Positions 1-11,687 of a stretch of DNA of 64,000 bases are shown here, one piece after another. Positions within the stretch are counted from its first letter, which is position 1. Each line of letters starts with the position of its first letter. The DNA comes from Odontesthes bonariensis (taxonomy: Eukaryota; Chordata; Actinopteri; Atheriniformes; Atherinopsidae). The translations under genes were made by a program, and so were the position numbers. The DNA lies in assembly GCF_027942865.1 (NCBI RefSeq), contig NC_134510.1, forward strand, positions 25,537,209 to 25,601,208, in the 5' to 3' direction. The notes under the pieces were generated by a model. It was not told where the DNA came from. It ran no database searches and saw only the letters and a program-made list of their open reading frames with translations.

Positions 1-638
1 ACATCGAACTGAACAAGGAACTCTGCTGCATTTCTTCCAAAATAAGTTGTCGTACCCCCCCCCCGTGTTTTTTTGTGCAGTCCTTTTGTATCAAAACTAC
101 AACAACACCAATTAGGTCAACCCGTTCCAAGAATGCGGCGAAAAATATGGAACGATTTGTAAAAGCAGACAGCTAACAGAAGGCATCAGTCTTGAGGACG
201 CACATTCACATACCAAAAACAGGTTAAATGACGAGCGGCAGCATGAAGGCAGCCACTTCAGTCTGACATCTTAATTACAGCTCTGCGGTAACACAGCTGC
301 AGCGAAGCCTCAAGTTGCCTTTAAAATCAACATCATTTCATACATTCCAGTTAGTCATTTCTCACACCACACCCTTGCTTACCAAACCGAACACCTGTCA
401 AGTGCAGGTGAGCTGGTACGGTCAGTTTGATATGAGAAATTCTCAGAAATTAACCCTCAGCTTTTCATTTGGCCACTGCAGGGAATACCTACGCTGTGGT
501 CATGGCAACGAGGACAGAAATGCTCAATCGCAGCAGCATACGTGTCTAATATTCATCCAGTTTCACTCAGCTCTAATGGAGCCGGAGCCAAGGCAGAGCT
601 GACAGTGCCGACCACAGTGTCACCATTGTTCTACGTAC
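1..638 (-). other. grwd1 intron 5 (partial)
   Basis: Minus-strand intron sequence downstream of the donor at 637-638. I see no coding similarity in it. The plus-strand reading frame at 315-602 is not conserved-looking and is treated as chance. Confidence 0.6.
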
Positions 639-3600
639 CGAAGCTTCAGTGGGCGACCACTGCAGATCCTCCACGGACTTGCTGTGGGAGCTGAAAGGTC
701 GTTGGTCGATCTGCCAGGAAGTCCCTCCCTCTCGCGGCTCCCACACATGAATGTTCTTTTTGCAGTCCCCGCTGACGAGTCGACCTGTTGAGAAAATACA
801 GCCAGGAGAATTAACATTTCCGTTTAGGGACACGCCCGCCTCCTTTAAGCAGAATTTTCAGAAGCCATTTCAAATTTGAAACACCTCAATTTAAATATGT
901 TGCATTAGCATATCTTTTTCTGTGGCATATTTGGTCATTAAAACGGGACGTTTCTCTCTGAAAACCCGCATTCAGTTGTGGCATTTTGTTCCAGTGTCTT
1001 TCCTCTACAGGCTTGCAGGTTGTGGAGATTTTTGCATTTTTAACTGCAACAACCAGAACATTTTGAATGGCTGCATATTTTATCATTGCCAAGCATTTTT
1101 CTAAAGCATACACTAAGGTTTTGCCAACTCAACTTTTGAGGACTCATTTCTGATCTTTTCCTGCTGATTAGGAATTTACAGAGAAAATAAAGAACCAAAG
1201 AAAGAAAATCATACTTTAGACCTATACGGATGGCTTCATTTTTGACTAAAACTTTGTCGTACGTTTCTGAAGTTGAGCTTTAGACCAAGAGTCAGCAGTT
1301 TGTCTTTTCTTCCCTTCTCTGTATTTGAGCTGTAGGCGTAAGACGCACTTACCGGGTACCTTAGGTGACCAGTCAAGAGCAAATCCTTCACTCATGTGTC
1401 CCGAGAAACTGAAGAGTGCGTTGGCCTCCTTCTGCTGTTGCATGAAAGCAGCCATGGCAGCAGAACTATGGACGGCCTCCAGCTGAGGTTGAAGATCAAA
1501 TATTTCTACCTGTCCCTTCTCTGACCACACGGCAGCCAATGACAGCTGTCCGCACTGGGTCACCTGGAAATTAGGAAGACAAAATATGTCATCAGGTGGA
1601 AAAATGTGTTGATTGCACTTTTTTTTTTTTAAATAAAGCAAGAACAACATACTCTAACTCGGTTAATCCCCCCATAGTGAGGCATCATGGCCAGTTCCAT
1701 CTGTGGTTTCTTATCTTGGTCCTCTTCATCTTCATCGCTTTCTTCATCGGCGCTTTCCTCCTCCTCCTCCTCTTTTTCCTTCTCTGTTCCATGGAGGTTA
1801 TGCATGCGCATGACCAGTAGTCTGCAAGACAACTGATGCATTTAATATTGCGTATGTGTGCAGGTGGAGGCCAAACTACTCAAGCAGGCTCAAACTTACT
1901 CTGTGATCTGTAGTCAACTTCTGACTAAGTTTCCATCAACATTCAGCCCACATTTTCATTTTCCACTGAAGGGAACATTAACAGTGGGCAAACATTTGGT
2001 TGACATCAGAACAAAACAGAACTGCTCACCACAAGAGGAAAACCAACAACCACCACCCCCCCTCGTTTTCTAGTCCTTGTAATCCAAAAGCTGTCTTGAA
2101 TCATTCACGTAATAATAAGTGGGATAAGTAATGAATGCCTGAGCATACTGCTACTGAATGTGAGGATTTTAAACGCATTATTCATCTGTTATTTGCTTTA
2201 CAAACACAACAGGATTAAAAAGAAAATAGAGGTGAAATTGGGCGTGACGTTCCAAACGTTTCAAACTCAGACCCAACACAGTGATGGTCTACGCATAGTT
2301 GGGATGTAGTGCGAGACAGCTGGCTGATTTAACAAAGACAGACCGACTGTTGCCGAGATTTAAGTACCTTTCAGATTCCAGATGTTTAAGTTCATCCACT
2401 GTACACAACTGTCTTGCAAGTATGAACAAACTTGCCATGAATTCTGTGCGAATAAACTAAAACTGCAACCAGTTCTGCTATCTTCCTGTAAACATTTGCT
2501 TTCTGTAAAACTCAGGACCTGAGTATTTATACCAACATATTGGCGTCTCCATTACCCTCCACTCCATTCATCACTGAACTAAATGGCTCTTTATGGGGAC
2601 TGGCAAATATTTGTAAACAAGAAAACAGCAAAAAGCTGTTGAAGAACAATTCTGACTTTCATTTATTTTGAGTAGTCCAGAAAAAAAAAACCAACAGCCT
2701 TTTAGATTTTACAGATCCCTCAAGTGCCTGAAGAGAAGACAAACGGACTTCCTGTCTTGGGTGTTGTAGATGTTTTTCTTCTCATCTGAAAGGTTTATTC
2801 GTATACCAACATTTTACGGTCTTACAGAAACAGCATATGTGCATTAATCGTTCAGCTCTGTGAGGACGGCACACTGAGCTGACCACTGCTGGGAAGCTAC
2901 TGATCCGCGTTAATGACACATGTAGTTACATTTCTGAGGAGCACATAAAGCTCCTGTGTACCTATGGTGGAGCCTTTACGCATATTCAGCACATGAATAA
3001 AAATCAAATGCCTAAAAGTGGGATGAAAGACCTCTTAACATTGAACAAAGTTTGTCTTTCTCTTCTTCTCCTTATTTAAAAAAAACAAACAAAAAAAAAG
3101 AACATGAAAGCCCTGTTCCAGCTGGAGAAAATTAACCGGCCAGTATGAATATTAAGGTTTGGGAGGCAGACTACCTCTTCAGCTTGGACCAGCTCAGGTA
3201 ACTCTGAGCCATCTCTTTACTTATGCAGCTAGAAGCCTAAAGGCTGCAGGGGGATGATGCACCGAACTCTCTCTATATATGCATGTTATTAACGCTGACA
3301 TTTCAGCTTTCTGACTGCCACTGGCCTATCAACAACTATAGGATAATATGAGCTGATGGAAGGGACTGATATTGATATCTGGTGTATCCTGCTGAGTTAC
3401 ATGCACATTTCCCTGAAAATGACAAAGATTTATGTACGTTTAATTATGTTGGTCACAAAAATGACAATAAAATGGTCGGGCCAGGTAAGCACTGAAAAGT
3501 CCCTGAGTCTGTTAATGGCTTCAAAAATTTAAAACAGTAATGTTTTTCTTTTAATAGGAGGGGTTTGGGAAACATCTCTTTCAATTCATCGAACTGTTGA

Positions 3601-5427
3601 GGTAAAAAAAAAAAACATGACAAAACAATCCATATCAGCCATCTAATGATCTTTTTTTTTTACATCTATGTCAGTGTCAGTCTAGAATTTCCCAGATAAT
3701 CGCTCTCTAGTCTGTTCACTCCCTGAGTCAGCGTCTACTGAAGGTCTCTTCCTGTTAAAAAGGACTTTTTCCACTTTACTTTAAGCATGCTCCGGTGGGA
3801 AACGGAGTTGGATTGAAATTGAACTAAACTGGGCTGTATTTATTTCGGTCTGGGACCTGAGCTCATCTCATCTCTCTGCAGAGCATCCTGGATTGACTTT
3901 TGTTTTGAACTGATGCTATGCAAGTCAACTCAACTCAATTAAAAGTACTGAACAACCCTAAAACCAGACATCCCAAGTCTCCCGGAAGTTCCGGGAGCCT
4001 CCCTGATATTGATAGTTAATCACGGATGCCCGCGAGTCGGATAAAATATCCCGGATTTTAGACTATAGGAGGGAGTGTTTTTTTTTTTTTTTTTTCAATG
4101 CGAGTGATAGCGTGCAAGCAATACAATAACTCGTGCCCCATCATGAACGTTTCGACTACGCAGGCACAAGAGAGAGAGGGGTGTGAAACCTGTGCGTATC
4201 TGTCCAAAGCGATGCTCTGTTCAACGAGCGTTCAAGGCGACTGCTGGTCAGAAGGTGTGCTGATTGGTTTAGTCAGCAAAATAAGCCAATGACGTTCGGT
4301 GTGGGAGGGCTTCGATTTACTCTCTGACAGTCACCTAAGTTACCACTCAAAACTGCAATCTGCCAAATGGCAGAGGGTGAATCCTCGAGTAAAAAACGAA
4401 AATATAAGACTCATTTTACAGCAGAATATACTAAAGTATACCCATGTCTAGTGAAGGTGAAGAATGATGACACCGTGGCGAGGTGCATTGTATGCAATAG
4501 TGACTTCAGTATTGCCCACGGCGGATTTAATGACTGTAAAAACATGTGGAGGTAGGGTAAGTTGAACGCGCCATAATCTGCATTTTATTTCTGTAGGTTA
4601 AATGCTGTTATAAAATAAAGCAAAACGTATCAAAGACTTATTTAAAGTATCAATACACATTTAGTTACTAAATTATGTAGGCCTATATCTAACTAGCCAG
4701 CTACAGGGGGGGGTCGATAAGCATCTCCCTGAAATGAGTTTTTGGAACTTGGGATGTCTGTAAAACTGTGATAAAACATCTGTGCTTTAGCACCGACATT
4801 ATCTGATGCGTTTCTAACATGAATGTTGAAGTTTCTAACCAGCAACCGTTGCCTGGATACGAGGATGACAACTTCCTCTGTAAAGCTGTGCTGTATTTGC
4901 AACCTAACAAACGAACACAAATAGAGTGCTTTATTGTGGAGATAAATAAATTGGAGACAATGACAGTCTTGGGCGTGCGTGTGTGGAGGCTTGTACCTGT
5001 TCTTTAGAGCAGTTTCAGCCTGTGTTCCCGCACAGAGCAGCATGGACAGAGGAAACAGAGACCTGCTTTCACCCTCTTCATCTTTCAGGACGTCGAAGCT
5101 CAGACACGGAGCCCCTGAACACACACAATAAAGCCACAACACGATTTAAATCTACAGGTCAGAAGTAATGTCAATTTTGGCTGACTTCGGCAGGACTTTC
5201 TACTTGCCTGTCTGGCACTCGTGGTACATGCGGTACGCGGAGCGGTCCATTTCCAGCTCCTCTCCGGGTTGCAAAGGCTGAATCCCGGGGACGTACACTT
5301 TCCTCTCTCCCTCTCCGTTCGCTCCTTCGTCTTCCATTTCTTCTCCCTCATCTTCGTCGCTCCCTGCTTCGTCCATCTCCTGTTCGCCTCCTTCTTCAGC
5401 AAACGTGTGTTCATCGGGCGCAGACAT
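639..5427 (-). CDS. grwd1: Grwd1, glutamate-rich WD repeat protein (5' five coding exons; 3' end outside window)
   Basis: Nucleolar/chromatin WD40 protein of the Rrb1 family, a chaperone for ribosomal protein L3 in 60S assembly and also histone-binding. Coding exons on the minus strand are 5208-5427 (start), 4997-5114, 1653-1821, 1353-1563 and 639-784. They sum to 864 nt with phase kept throughout, giving 288 residues against about 446 in the human protein, so roughly 160 C-terminal residues lie off the left edge. Visible landmarks are the acidic N-terminus, the family motif VYVPG...PLQPGEELEMD, then APCLSFDV, an acidic run rich in E/D in exon 3, and the first WD repeats (GFALDWSP; LVSGDCKKNIHVWEP). 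The start ATG at 5427 sits just below an ETS site and an E-box. Intron 1 uses a GC donor. Intron 2 (1822-4996) contains a hAT-like element and a LINE-like tail. Confidence 0.93.
3738..3950 (+). repeat. LINE-like dispersed repeat, 3' region (diverged)
   Basis: The segment has the phrase 'ctcttcctgttaaaaaggac' followed by 'tttttccactttac' and ends in a GAA/TTGAA-rich tail (tcaactcaactcaattaaaa). This resembles the abundant fish non-LTR repeat that ends in ttgaattgaattga-type tails. Recognised from memory of the family, with no alignment run. Confidence 0.45.
3965..4760 (+). mobile_element. hAT-like DNA transposon, internally deleted, in grwd1 intron 2
   Basis: A perfect 14-bp terminal inverted repeat, CAGACATCCCAAGT, starts at 3965 and ends at 4760 as ACTTGGGATGTCTG. 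The flanking bases 'taaaac' are duplicated at 3959-3964 and 4761-4766. This is shorter than the 8-bp target duplication usual for hAT elements, so either the boundary or the class is uncertain. The interior holds the start of a transposon-derived protein (4367-4555) and a T-rich tract (4077-4096). At 796 bp it lacks a transposase catalytic region and would be non-autonomous. Confidence 0.7.
4367..4555 (+). pseudogene. Truncated transposon-derived BED/zinc-finger-like N-terminus
   Basis: A 62-residue frame starts with ATG and contains a basic stretch (SSSKKRKYKTHF) followed by a C-x2-C pair in VARCIVCNSDFSIAHGG. It resembles the N-terminal zinc-binding region of domesticated or active hAT-type proteins common in fish genomes. 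It stops at 4553-4555 well short of any transposase core and lies between the inverted repeats of the element, so it is a relic rather than a host gene. Confidence 0.6.
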
Positions 5428-5438
5428 CTTGGTCGCTT

Positions 5439-5467
5439 ACTTCCGGTTTATTGAGCCACCACGTGGT
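5439..5467 (-). promoter_or_regulatory. grwd1 core promoter: ETS site and palindromic E-box
   Basis: On the minus strand ACCGGAAGT, a consensus ETS/GABP site, occupies 5439-5447, 12 bases upstream of the ATG. The palindrome ACCACGTGGT (5458-5467) contains a canonical CACGTG E-box. Both are typical of TATA-less promoters of ribosome-biogenesis genes driven by MYC-family and GABP factors. Binding is inferred from sequence only. Confidence 0.5.
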
Positions 5468-5484
5468 TTGTTTGTCGTCGTCCT

Positions 5485-5520
5485 CCCCCTCCTCCTCCTC
5501 CTCCTCCTCTTCCTCCTCTC
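5485..5520. repeat. CTC-trinucleotide-rich low-complexity tract
   Basis: A run of CCT/CTC triplets, purine-rich on the minus strand, just upstream of the grwd1 promoter motifs. It may lie in the promoter or 5' leader. Confidence 0.6.
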
Positions 5521-7239
5521 TTGTATTGCACTCCCCTTCTTTCCCTGTCTCTCCCACCCCATTTACGGGAATTCAGCTCGCCCTTTTGGCGCTTGGCTCC
5601 CCGCTGCCAGGAAAGATCAAGCCTGCAAATATTTGTCTTGAGAATCGCCAAAACTACGATGCCAAAAAAGTAACGACGAGTGGATGCTCGGTGTCATCTT
5701 ACCATCCCTGGAAAATATTCTTTATTAAGAAATATGAATGATCGTGATCATATTTGGGGTTATATGCATGCAATGAGAGTCATCAGGCCGTTGCAAGCAT
5801 TTACAAGGCACGGCCTGGTACTGACAGCGGAGCCCCTGCTGTATTACAGTCAGGAAACCTGGATTTGACTCACTGCTAGTATAGACAGTGACTCAATATA
5901 GACATGCATTCTGAAAATTTGGCACTGTCCATAAAAAAGTGTTATTCACAACTCTGAAGAATGATTTTGTCTCATCCCATGCTTCTCAGCTGTCACTGCT
6001 GTTGTGCGTTTCCAAATTCATCCCTTCAAATTCTGACCAGATTTAGGACACAAGATAAGTCTGTCTCTACAGTGACCGCTGCAGAAATACATCTGTAAGG
6101 GTTATGAAAGTACAAAAGAGGGCCTTGTGAGGACAGTGGTGCACAATGCATGTCTTGGTGTGTACAAGCAAAGGCAAGTGCAAACATATGATGCATGGTA
6201 AAGGGCGCGCTTTTATTCCTCATGTTGTTTCAGACAGTCAACCAACCTCAGATCCCAGAATCCACCCCCTCATCTGCAACCTGACTTTATCTGATAAGTC
6301 GCAGCTGTAAAGGATTCGTTTACAAGAAATGACTTTTTGAAGTAGCTGTCGAGGCTGAGCTGACATGAATTCAGACTCTTGCTGCTGGAATGCAAGATCA
6401 CAAACAACCCCCCTAAAGCAGAGCTCTTGCTGATAAAGAGTTGTGGAAGGAATACAAAGTGCAAGTACCATATTCTGTCAAGTTACAAATTAATGTATGC
6501 ATGTGCTGTTAGTAAAATGTATCAAAAGCAAAAGTACTCCATGCAAAACAATTCTCCCTGTGTTTGCTTTGTTTAATGTGCATGCCGCTTACAGTTCTAG
6601 TATATAACAATGCATCCTATTTGCGTGATATCTGTAAGGTAACCATTTACTCTCAGATAAGTATTGTGAAGAGAAGGTACAATATTTCATATTTCATTCA
6701 CTTTGCAAAATGCACTTTTTCATCTCTGATGACAAACAACAAAGACTACAATAAATATAGCTTTCTCTGGATACATCTGGTGAGTAGAACCAACTACTAA
6801 AACTCATAATTCTAATTGTCTTTAATTTACATTTATGTACAAAAGTAAACACCCATAGACTGTAACTATTTACATTTACACAACATTCATTGTAAACAGT
6901 GATAAAATCCACAAAGATGATGGCTTATGTGCATTGGCTAGCTCAGCATGTATCTCTTGTTAGCATGAAAAGCACAACTAGCTGTAGCTTGTGGCTTGCT
7001 CAACAGAGAATGGCTATAATTTCATATATATATATATATATATAGATATATATTTATATATATCTATATATGTGATATTACAGACCACTGTTGGACAGTG
7101 AACTTTGGACATTAAATGCAACCTGTGCATATCACTTCATATTAACAAAGCTTACTGCGTCAAAACACAAAGAGAACAATCAATCAGTGCCAGAAAATAT
7201 CTTGCATTTTATGTGCATCTTCTAAAAATGTTTTAGTTA
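5520..7239. other. Intergenic, grwd1 to flt3lg-like gene
   Basis: I find no convincing gene. The stretch 6460-6820 is A/T-rich and includes 'aaaagtactccatgcaaa', like the fish repeat built on 'aagtaaaagta' phrases. The 3' untranslated region of the cytokine gene presumably begins just below 7240. Confidence 0.5.
7022..7075. repeat. (AT)n microsatellite, imperfect
   Basis: Alternating AT/TA with interruptions (agata, ttata) over about 54 bases, near the expected 3' untranslated region of the cytokine gene. Confidence 0.9.
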
Positions 7240-8819
7240 CTATGGCAGCAACCACCAGTAGAGTCTGAATAGCAATGGGCTCCAGGCAGAAGCAGAATAA
7301 CATCGGGACGGAGGTCCTCCGCTGGACAAAGGCTGTGTACTGTCTATAATCTTGTCAGGCTGTCCTTCCACCACATTGCTGATGGCTCTGGTGGTCAAGA
7401 GTCTGGCCCTTGATGGAAGATAGTCCTTCCTTTCAACAGTGGGGGGCAATGTAGGCAGTGGGCAACTTTCAATCGAAGGTGAGCACCCAACCTCCAGCCA
7501 TCGAGTGAGAAGTTCTGACGTTAGTTTTAGGAGTTCCTCTGGAGAGGAAGTTAAAGTGGAGAACTGGGTAAGATCAGTCTCCTCCTGGAACCTCTGCAAT
7601 CAGGAAAACAGGCAATTAGACGTAAAAAACACATGAGGAGAATCTTCAGGAGAACAACTCTGACAACAACTCTGCAGTTATCAATCATGTCAAGTAACCA
7701 TAAACCTTTTACATTTAAGGTATGTCTGTTAGACTATTGGCTTTCTTTACCACTAAAGAATACAAAGTGAAAAGCCTACCTCTGTATTTTTGTTTTTCCT
7801 AATAATTTTATCCAGTGTCTGCTTTAGATCGAGGATTAGGGAGTGATTTACATGCTCGTCCCAGAGATTTCTAAGAAGCACGTGCCACGAGTCCTGGAGA
7901 ACCACTGCAGCAGGGAATATGCAGCACTGCAGGGAGTGGCAGAAAAACACAACAACCCCAAAGTTATTATGCACAAAACATAACAAAAAAACGCCACAAG
8001 AATAACAAATAACTTGTCCAGTTATAAGTCAGGTTTACTTGCTTCATTAACCTCCTACCAAACTAAGTTTTTCACTTTTAACATCTGGAGACGAGAAATT
8101 TCTGGTAAAGAATCTTGAGAATGTTGATTTTCATTTTTAAAAAATGCAAGATCATTAAATAAACAAGCCATTTATAGCACGTGAGACACCACTTCCCTGT
8201 TTTACCTGATAAATCACTCACCGGATCAGTTTCACAGAGCATGTTTTTGGTGTAATGGTGCACTACATAGTAATCTTTAGGAAATACCGCCCGCTAAAGT
8301 AGAAAAGAGAGGGAAGAAAGAGATGAGAATCAATCTTCAGATTATGAAACTGATTTGCAATAACACTGTAATTTCAATTATAATAAACAATAGCAATTAT
8401 CCACCTCAGCACTAACAAAATCAAGAACATGTGAAGCGACAGTGTTTGATCTCCTGGATTCTTGTTTGACATCTGATAGCTTTGCAGGTTTTCATGAGAT
8501 AAGAGAACTGATAACTCTTCCTACTACACATTTGGTCTTTACCTTTGACCAACTCTTCAGGCCCGCAAAAACAATATAAGTTACTTTGAATGGCAAACTT
8601 ATTAAGTTAATAAAAAGCTGAGGCTTTTCACTTCGAGAACAACACCAGAATGACTGCCGAAATCAATAAAAGACAAACAAAAAGATTAAAAAAACTTACA
8701 AATCCAGTTGGATTAGAGTCGATGGTCGCCTTTATGTTTTCCACACCCCTCTGGTCAAAGTCACATCCACCGCATTGGACAATCAAAAGTAATAGTAACA
8801 GTAAAACTATTTGAGACAT
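7240..8819 (-). CDS. flt3lg: Short-chain four-helix cytokine, probable Flt3 ligand
   Basis: Predicted secreted or membrane-tethered growth factor of the SCF/M-CSF/Flt3-ligand family, whose receptors are class III tyrosine kinases. Four coding exons on the minus strand, all joined in phase 0: 8700-8819, 8222-8293, 7780-7926, 7240-7593; 230 residues against 235 for human FLT3LG. A signal peptide (M, then LLLLLLL) ends near CGG before mature CDFDQ. Further features are a FPKDYYV segment like the SCF 'PKDY', one N-glycosylation site (NHS), cysteines at MLC, CC, GC and ESC, and a helix EELLKL...LLTRWLEVGC recalling the Flt3L C-terminal helix. The tail is proline/serine-rich and ends in a short hydrophobic patch, shorter than a normal transmembrane segment. 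Similarity is weak; neighbours from human 19q13.3 support Flt3L over SCF, CSF1 or IL-34. Confidence 0.6.
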
Positions 8820-9300
8820 AAGTAAGAGAGAAAGCAGCAGAGCACAGTCAGATAATTGCTGGAAACTTTCTGTGGTTTGTAGCTTGTTCAAACGGCATAC
8901 CTAGTAAGAAATATTACATCATTTCCTGTGTCAATTGGCCATTTCTGCAGAGAAACAACATGGCACTTACAGAGCTACAGCTGCAACATGTCAAATTAAA
9001 TGGAGAATATCAGAAATGCAGTTGCAACAATACAAAGGGAGAGAAAAAAAATCCCAAAACAACCTGCAGCAACAGCCCTGTTAAGCCTGCTTGTGTAACA
9101 ACTAGTTGTACAAGTTCAATATTCGCCCACAGGTTTTAAAAAGAAAGTGAGAGGGAAGATATTACACATGGTTATTTCTTATTTCTTACCTGGCGGTGAC
9201 ATCCTTTTTATCTTTCTAAGAATGGACACTTCTCCATTTCTGTTGTTGACAGCAATCACTCTGCTGATGGGTTTCTGCGGCAGTCTGTGAAAGGCAAAGT
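8820..9300 (-). other. 5' untranslated exons of the cytokine gene
   Basis: The signal-peptide exon begins at 8900 after an acceptor (ttactag). An upstream exon ends at 9190 with the donor CCAG|gtaag; its left boundary is unknown, possibly after a ctttcacag near 9290. The spliced leader contains a short upstream ORF. Confidence 0.5.
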
Positions 9301-9399
9301 TTGCTCCTCCTGTGGTTTCTTGAGGTCTCTGACAGAGCACACTTCTGCCTCTTCTTCTTCTTCACTGCTTGACGTCTAGTCTTCTCGCTCACATCCCAT

Positions 9400-11250
9400 G
9401 TGTGTTCGGTCCTTTTGGTTTCCTTTGGTACTTTCCAAAATATGCCTCATTTGTCATCTCACGCCATCATGCTCTCACTTTGGATTTTCCCACTAATGCC
9501 TGAGCTGCTGCAGCCCTTTCCTTTCAAAGCTTTTATCTCCTTTCTTTTTTATCCCCCCCCCCTTTCTCTTTCTTCCTCTCACTACTGACCTAGAATTTTC
9601 CTCAATTTGAACCACTCCTCTGTTCCTTGAAACTGGTTAATGGATAAAGCGGCGGAGACGCTGGCCCCCTCCTCCTCTGTATGTCTCCCTCTGGTCACTC
9701 CGTGTATCCTCACTCGCTCAAAGTGAAAGTGTTGGAAGTGCATGTCTGCTCCCTTTAAGTCTCGGCCCCTCCCACTGCCACACGTTTTACCTCACTATTG
9801 ACTGACCCAGCCCCCTCCCCCTGCTACCCACATTCCCTGACACCCTCAACAACCCCCCCCCCCCCAAAAAAAAATCCTTCCCCCCTTCCAAACCTGGGCC
9901 GACAAGGCTTAGTCATGCAGTTGGAGCGTATGTTTTTCATTTGGACTCTTCCCCCACACCTCTGTGCCTGTCGATCCCTGGTCTTTATCCCCTCAGAGTC
10001 AGAATCATCCTGTTTAATCATCACATGAGTTGTTGTTTTTAAATCAGTCAAGAATCCCATTCCTTGTTAAACTCACCAACGGGGGATTGCAACATTACAT
10101 TTGCCAGAACTTGCAAGTCATTCTGTGTGTGACAGCTCTCTTTAGTCATTACTGCTGAAAACAGCCTCGCAGATGATAGTGATGGTCAGTGTTGTGCGCA
10201 GCTGCCATCAGCCTGTCTGTAATGTGTCAGTCTGTCCCCTCGGGTTATGTGAAGCATTGTGTCGCTTTGGTTTTCATTTAGGTGTCAAGATGGGTTAATA
10301 CTAAAGAAAGGAAGGAAGAAGAAAGTTGTGTTAAAGACAAACTGTTCCTCTGCAAGTTATTTCTGGACACAAGCCAAAGAACAATGGACAATCTTCCCAA
10401 AGTACCATCTCTGACGAGGGGAAATGGAAAATGGAGAGCAGCCCCGCTGCGTACAAAGCTGCAACACTCCCCAAGGCTTCATCAACTCAAAACCTCCTGA
10501 CCTGTACCATGCATTGTAATGATGGATATAAATATCCAGTCACTGTGCCGTCTTCCTGTTTCGTGCAACTAGCGAAAATATGTAACTCATTTGTCAAACT
10601 GCCACAAATTTTATTTGTGAATTTATCGGTGCAACTTGCCAAATGAAATCCAGATTTGAGTTAACGTGCGGAGAAGCATAAGGAACAAAACTACTAGTCA
10701 CCATATTCCTTCCAAAAGGAAAGCTGTAGTCAACCCAATATTTACAAACTTAATTTTCCCTCCAACTCCTTGGACTTGAGCATAAGTCTGACCTTGTTTT
10801 TTGCAAATTCATCGCATAGTTTCGAGTCAAGGGGGAAAAAAAACCGGACAGATTTAAACAAAGCCGTATGTTGTTAAATTTTATTGACTTAAGTCTGCAA
10901 ACTTCAGCAAAGCAAAAGGCTCAAATATCTGGTGTGGAAAAAAAAAAACAGTGGATCGGTCTGCGGCTGGCTCATTAAGAAGCCAAAATCCTGCTGATGT
11001 GGCCGGTCGTATTGGAGCGGGGTCTCGTTATGCAACCATTTTGTATATTACAGGACACAAGAAAAACCTGAAAAGTGTTGTCTTACACCACTTGGGGCTT
11101 GCTGGCTGACAGCCGCTTGAACAAGTGAGTGGGAGCTGGTTGAGAAATACTAATCTCTTCCTCCTCCTCTACTTCGCTTTCACTCACTTTTGTTCTTCCC
11201 TTTCACCACAAGATGGAGCCAATTGTAGAATAAAAAAAAAAGATGACAGA
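9400..11250. other. Intergenic, upstream of cytokine gene and flcn 3' flank
   Basis: No gene is supported. The stretch holds homopolymer C and A tracts (9551-9560, 9849-9873). A possible poly(A) signal for minus-strand flcn (TTTATT on the plus strand) lies near 11260, which would give flcn a 3' untranslated region of about 430 bases. Confidence 0.45.
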
Positions 11251-11687
11251 TGATATTCATTTATTCAATTTTAAAACACGAGCACGAGTAAACAAAGTGC
11301 AAAGCCTTTTTGTAATAAGTTATACTTTACATATTAGTATGAAAAACTCTTATACAAGAATACCCTTTGACAAAAACAAAATCCCCCGTGCATTATCCAA
11401 AATTACTCTATGTGTTAATCTGTGCAGGATAATCATCAGAGTCAGGTACACAATAGATTTCTCATTATTTAGAAAGACAATAATGGATGAGCAAAATCAT
11501 TCCTGTCATCCATTCAGAGTCCTTTTTTATTCAGCTCAAAGTCCCAGAGAGTTAACAAAAATACCCATGAAAGGACTCCTGCTTGCTTCGTTTAACATTT
11601 AGATATTCTTGCTTTCACTTTCCTTTCTTCAGAAAGCCCCTCTTTTCAGCTCCCTTTTCTTTACCCCTTCTCCTCCTCCTCCCTTTG

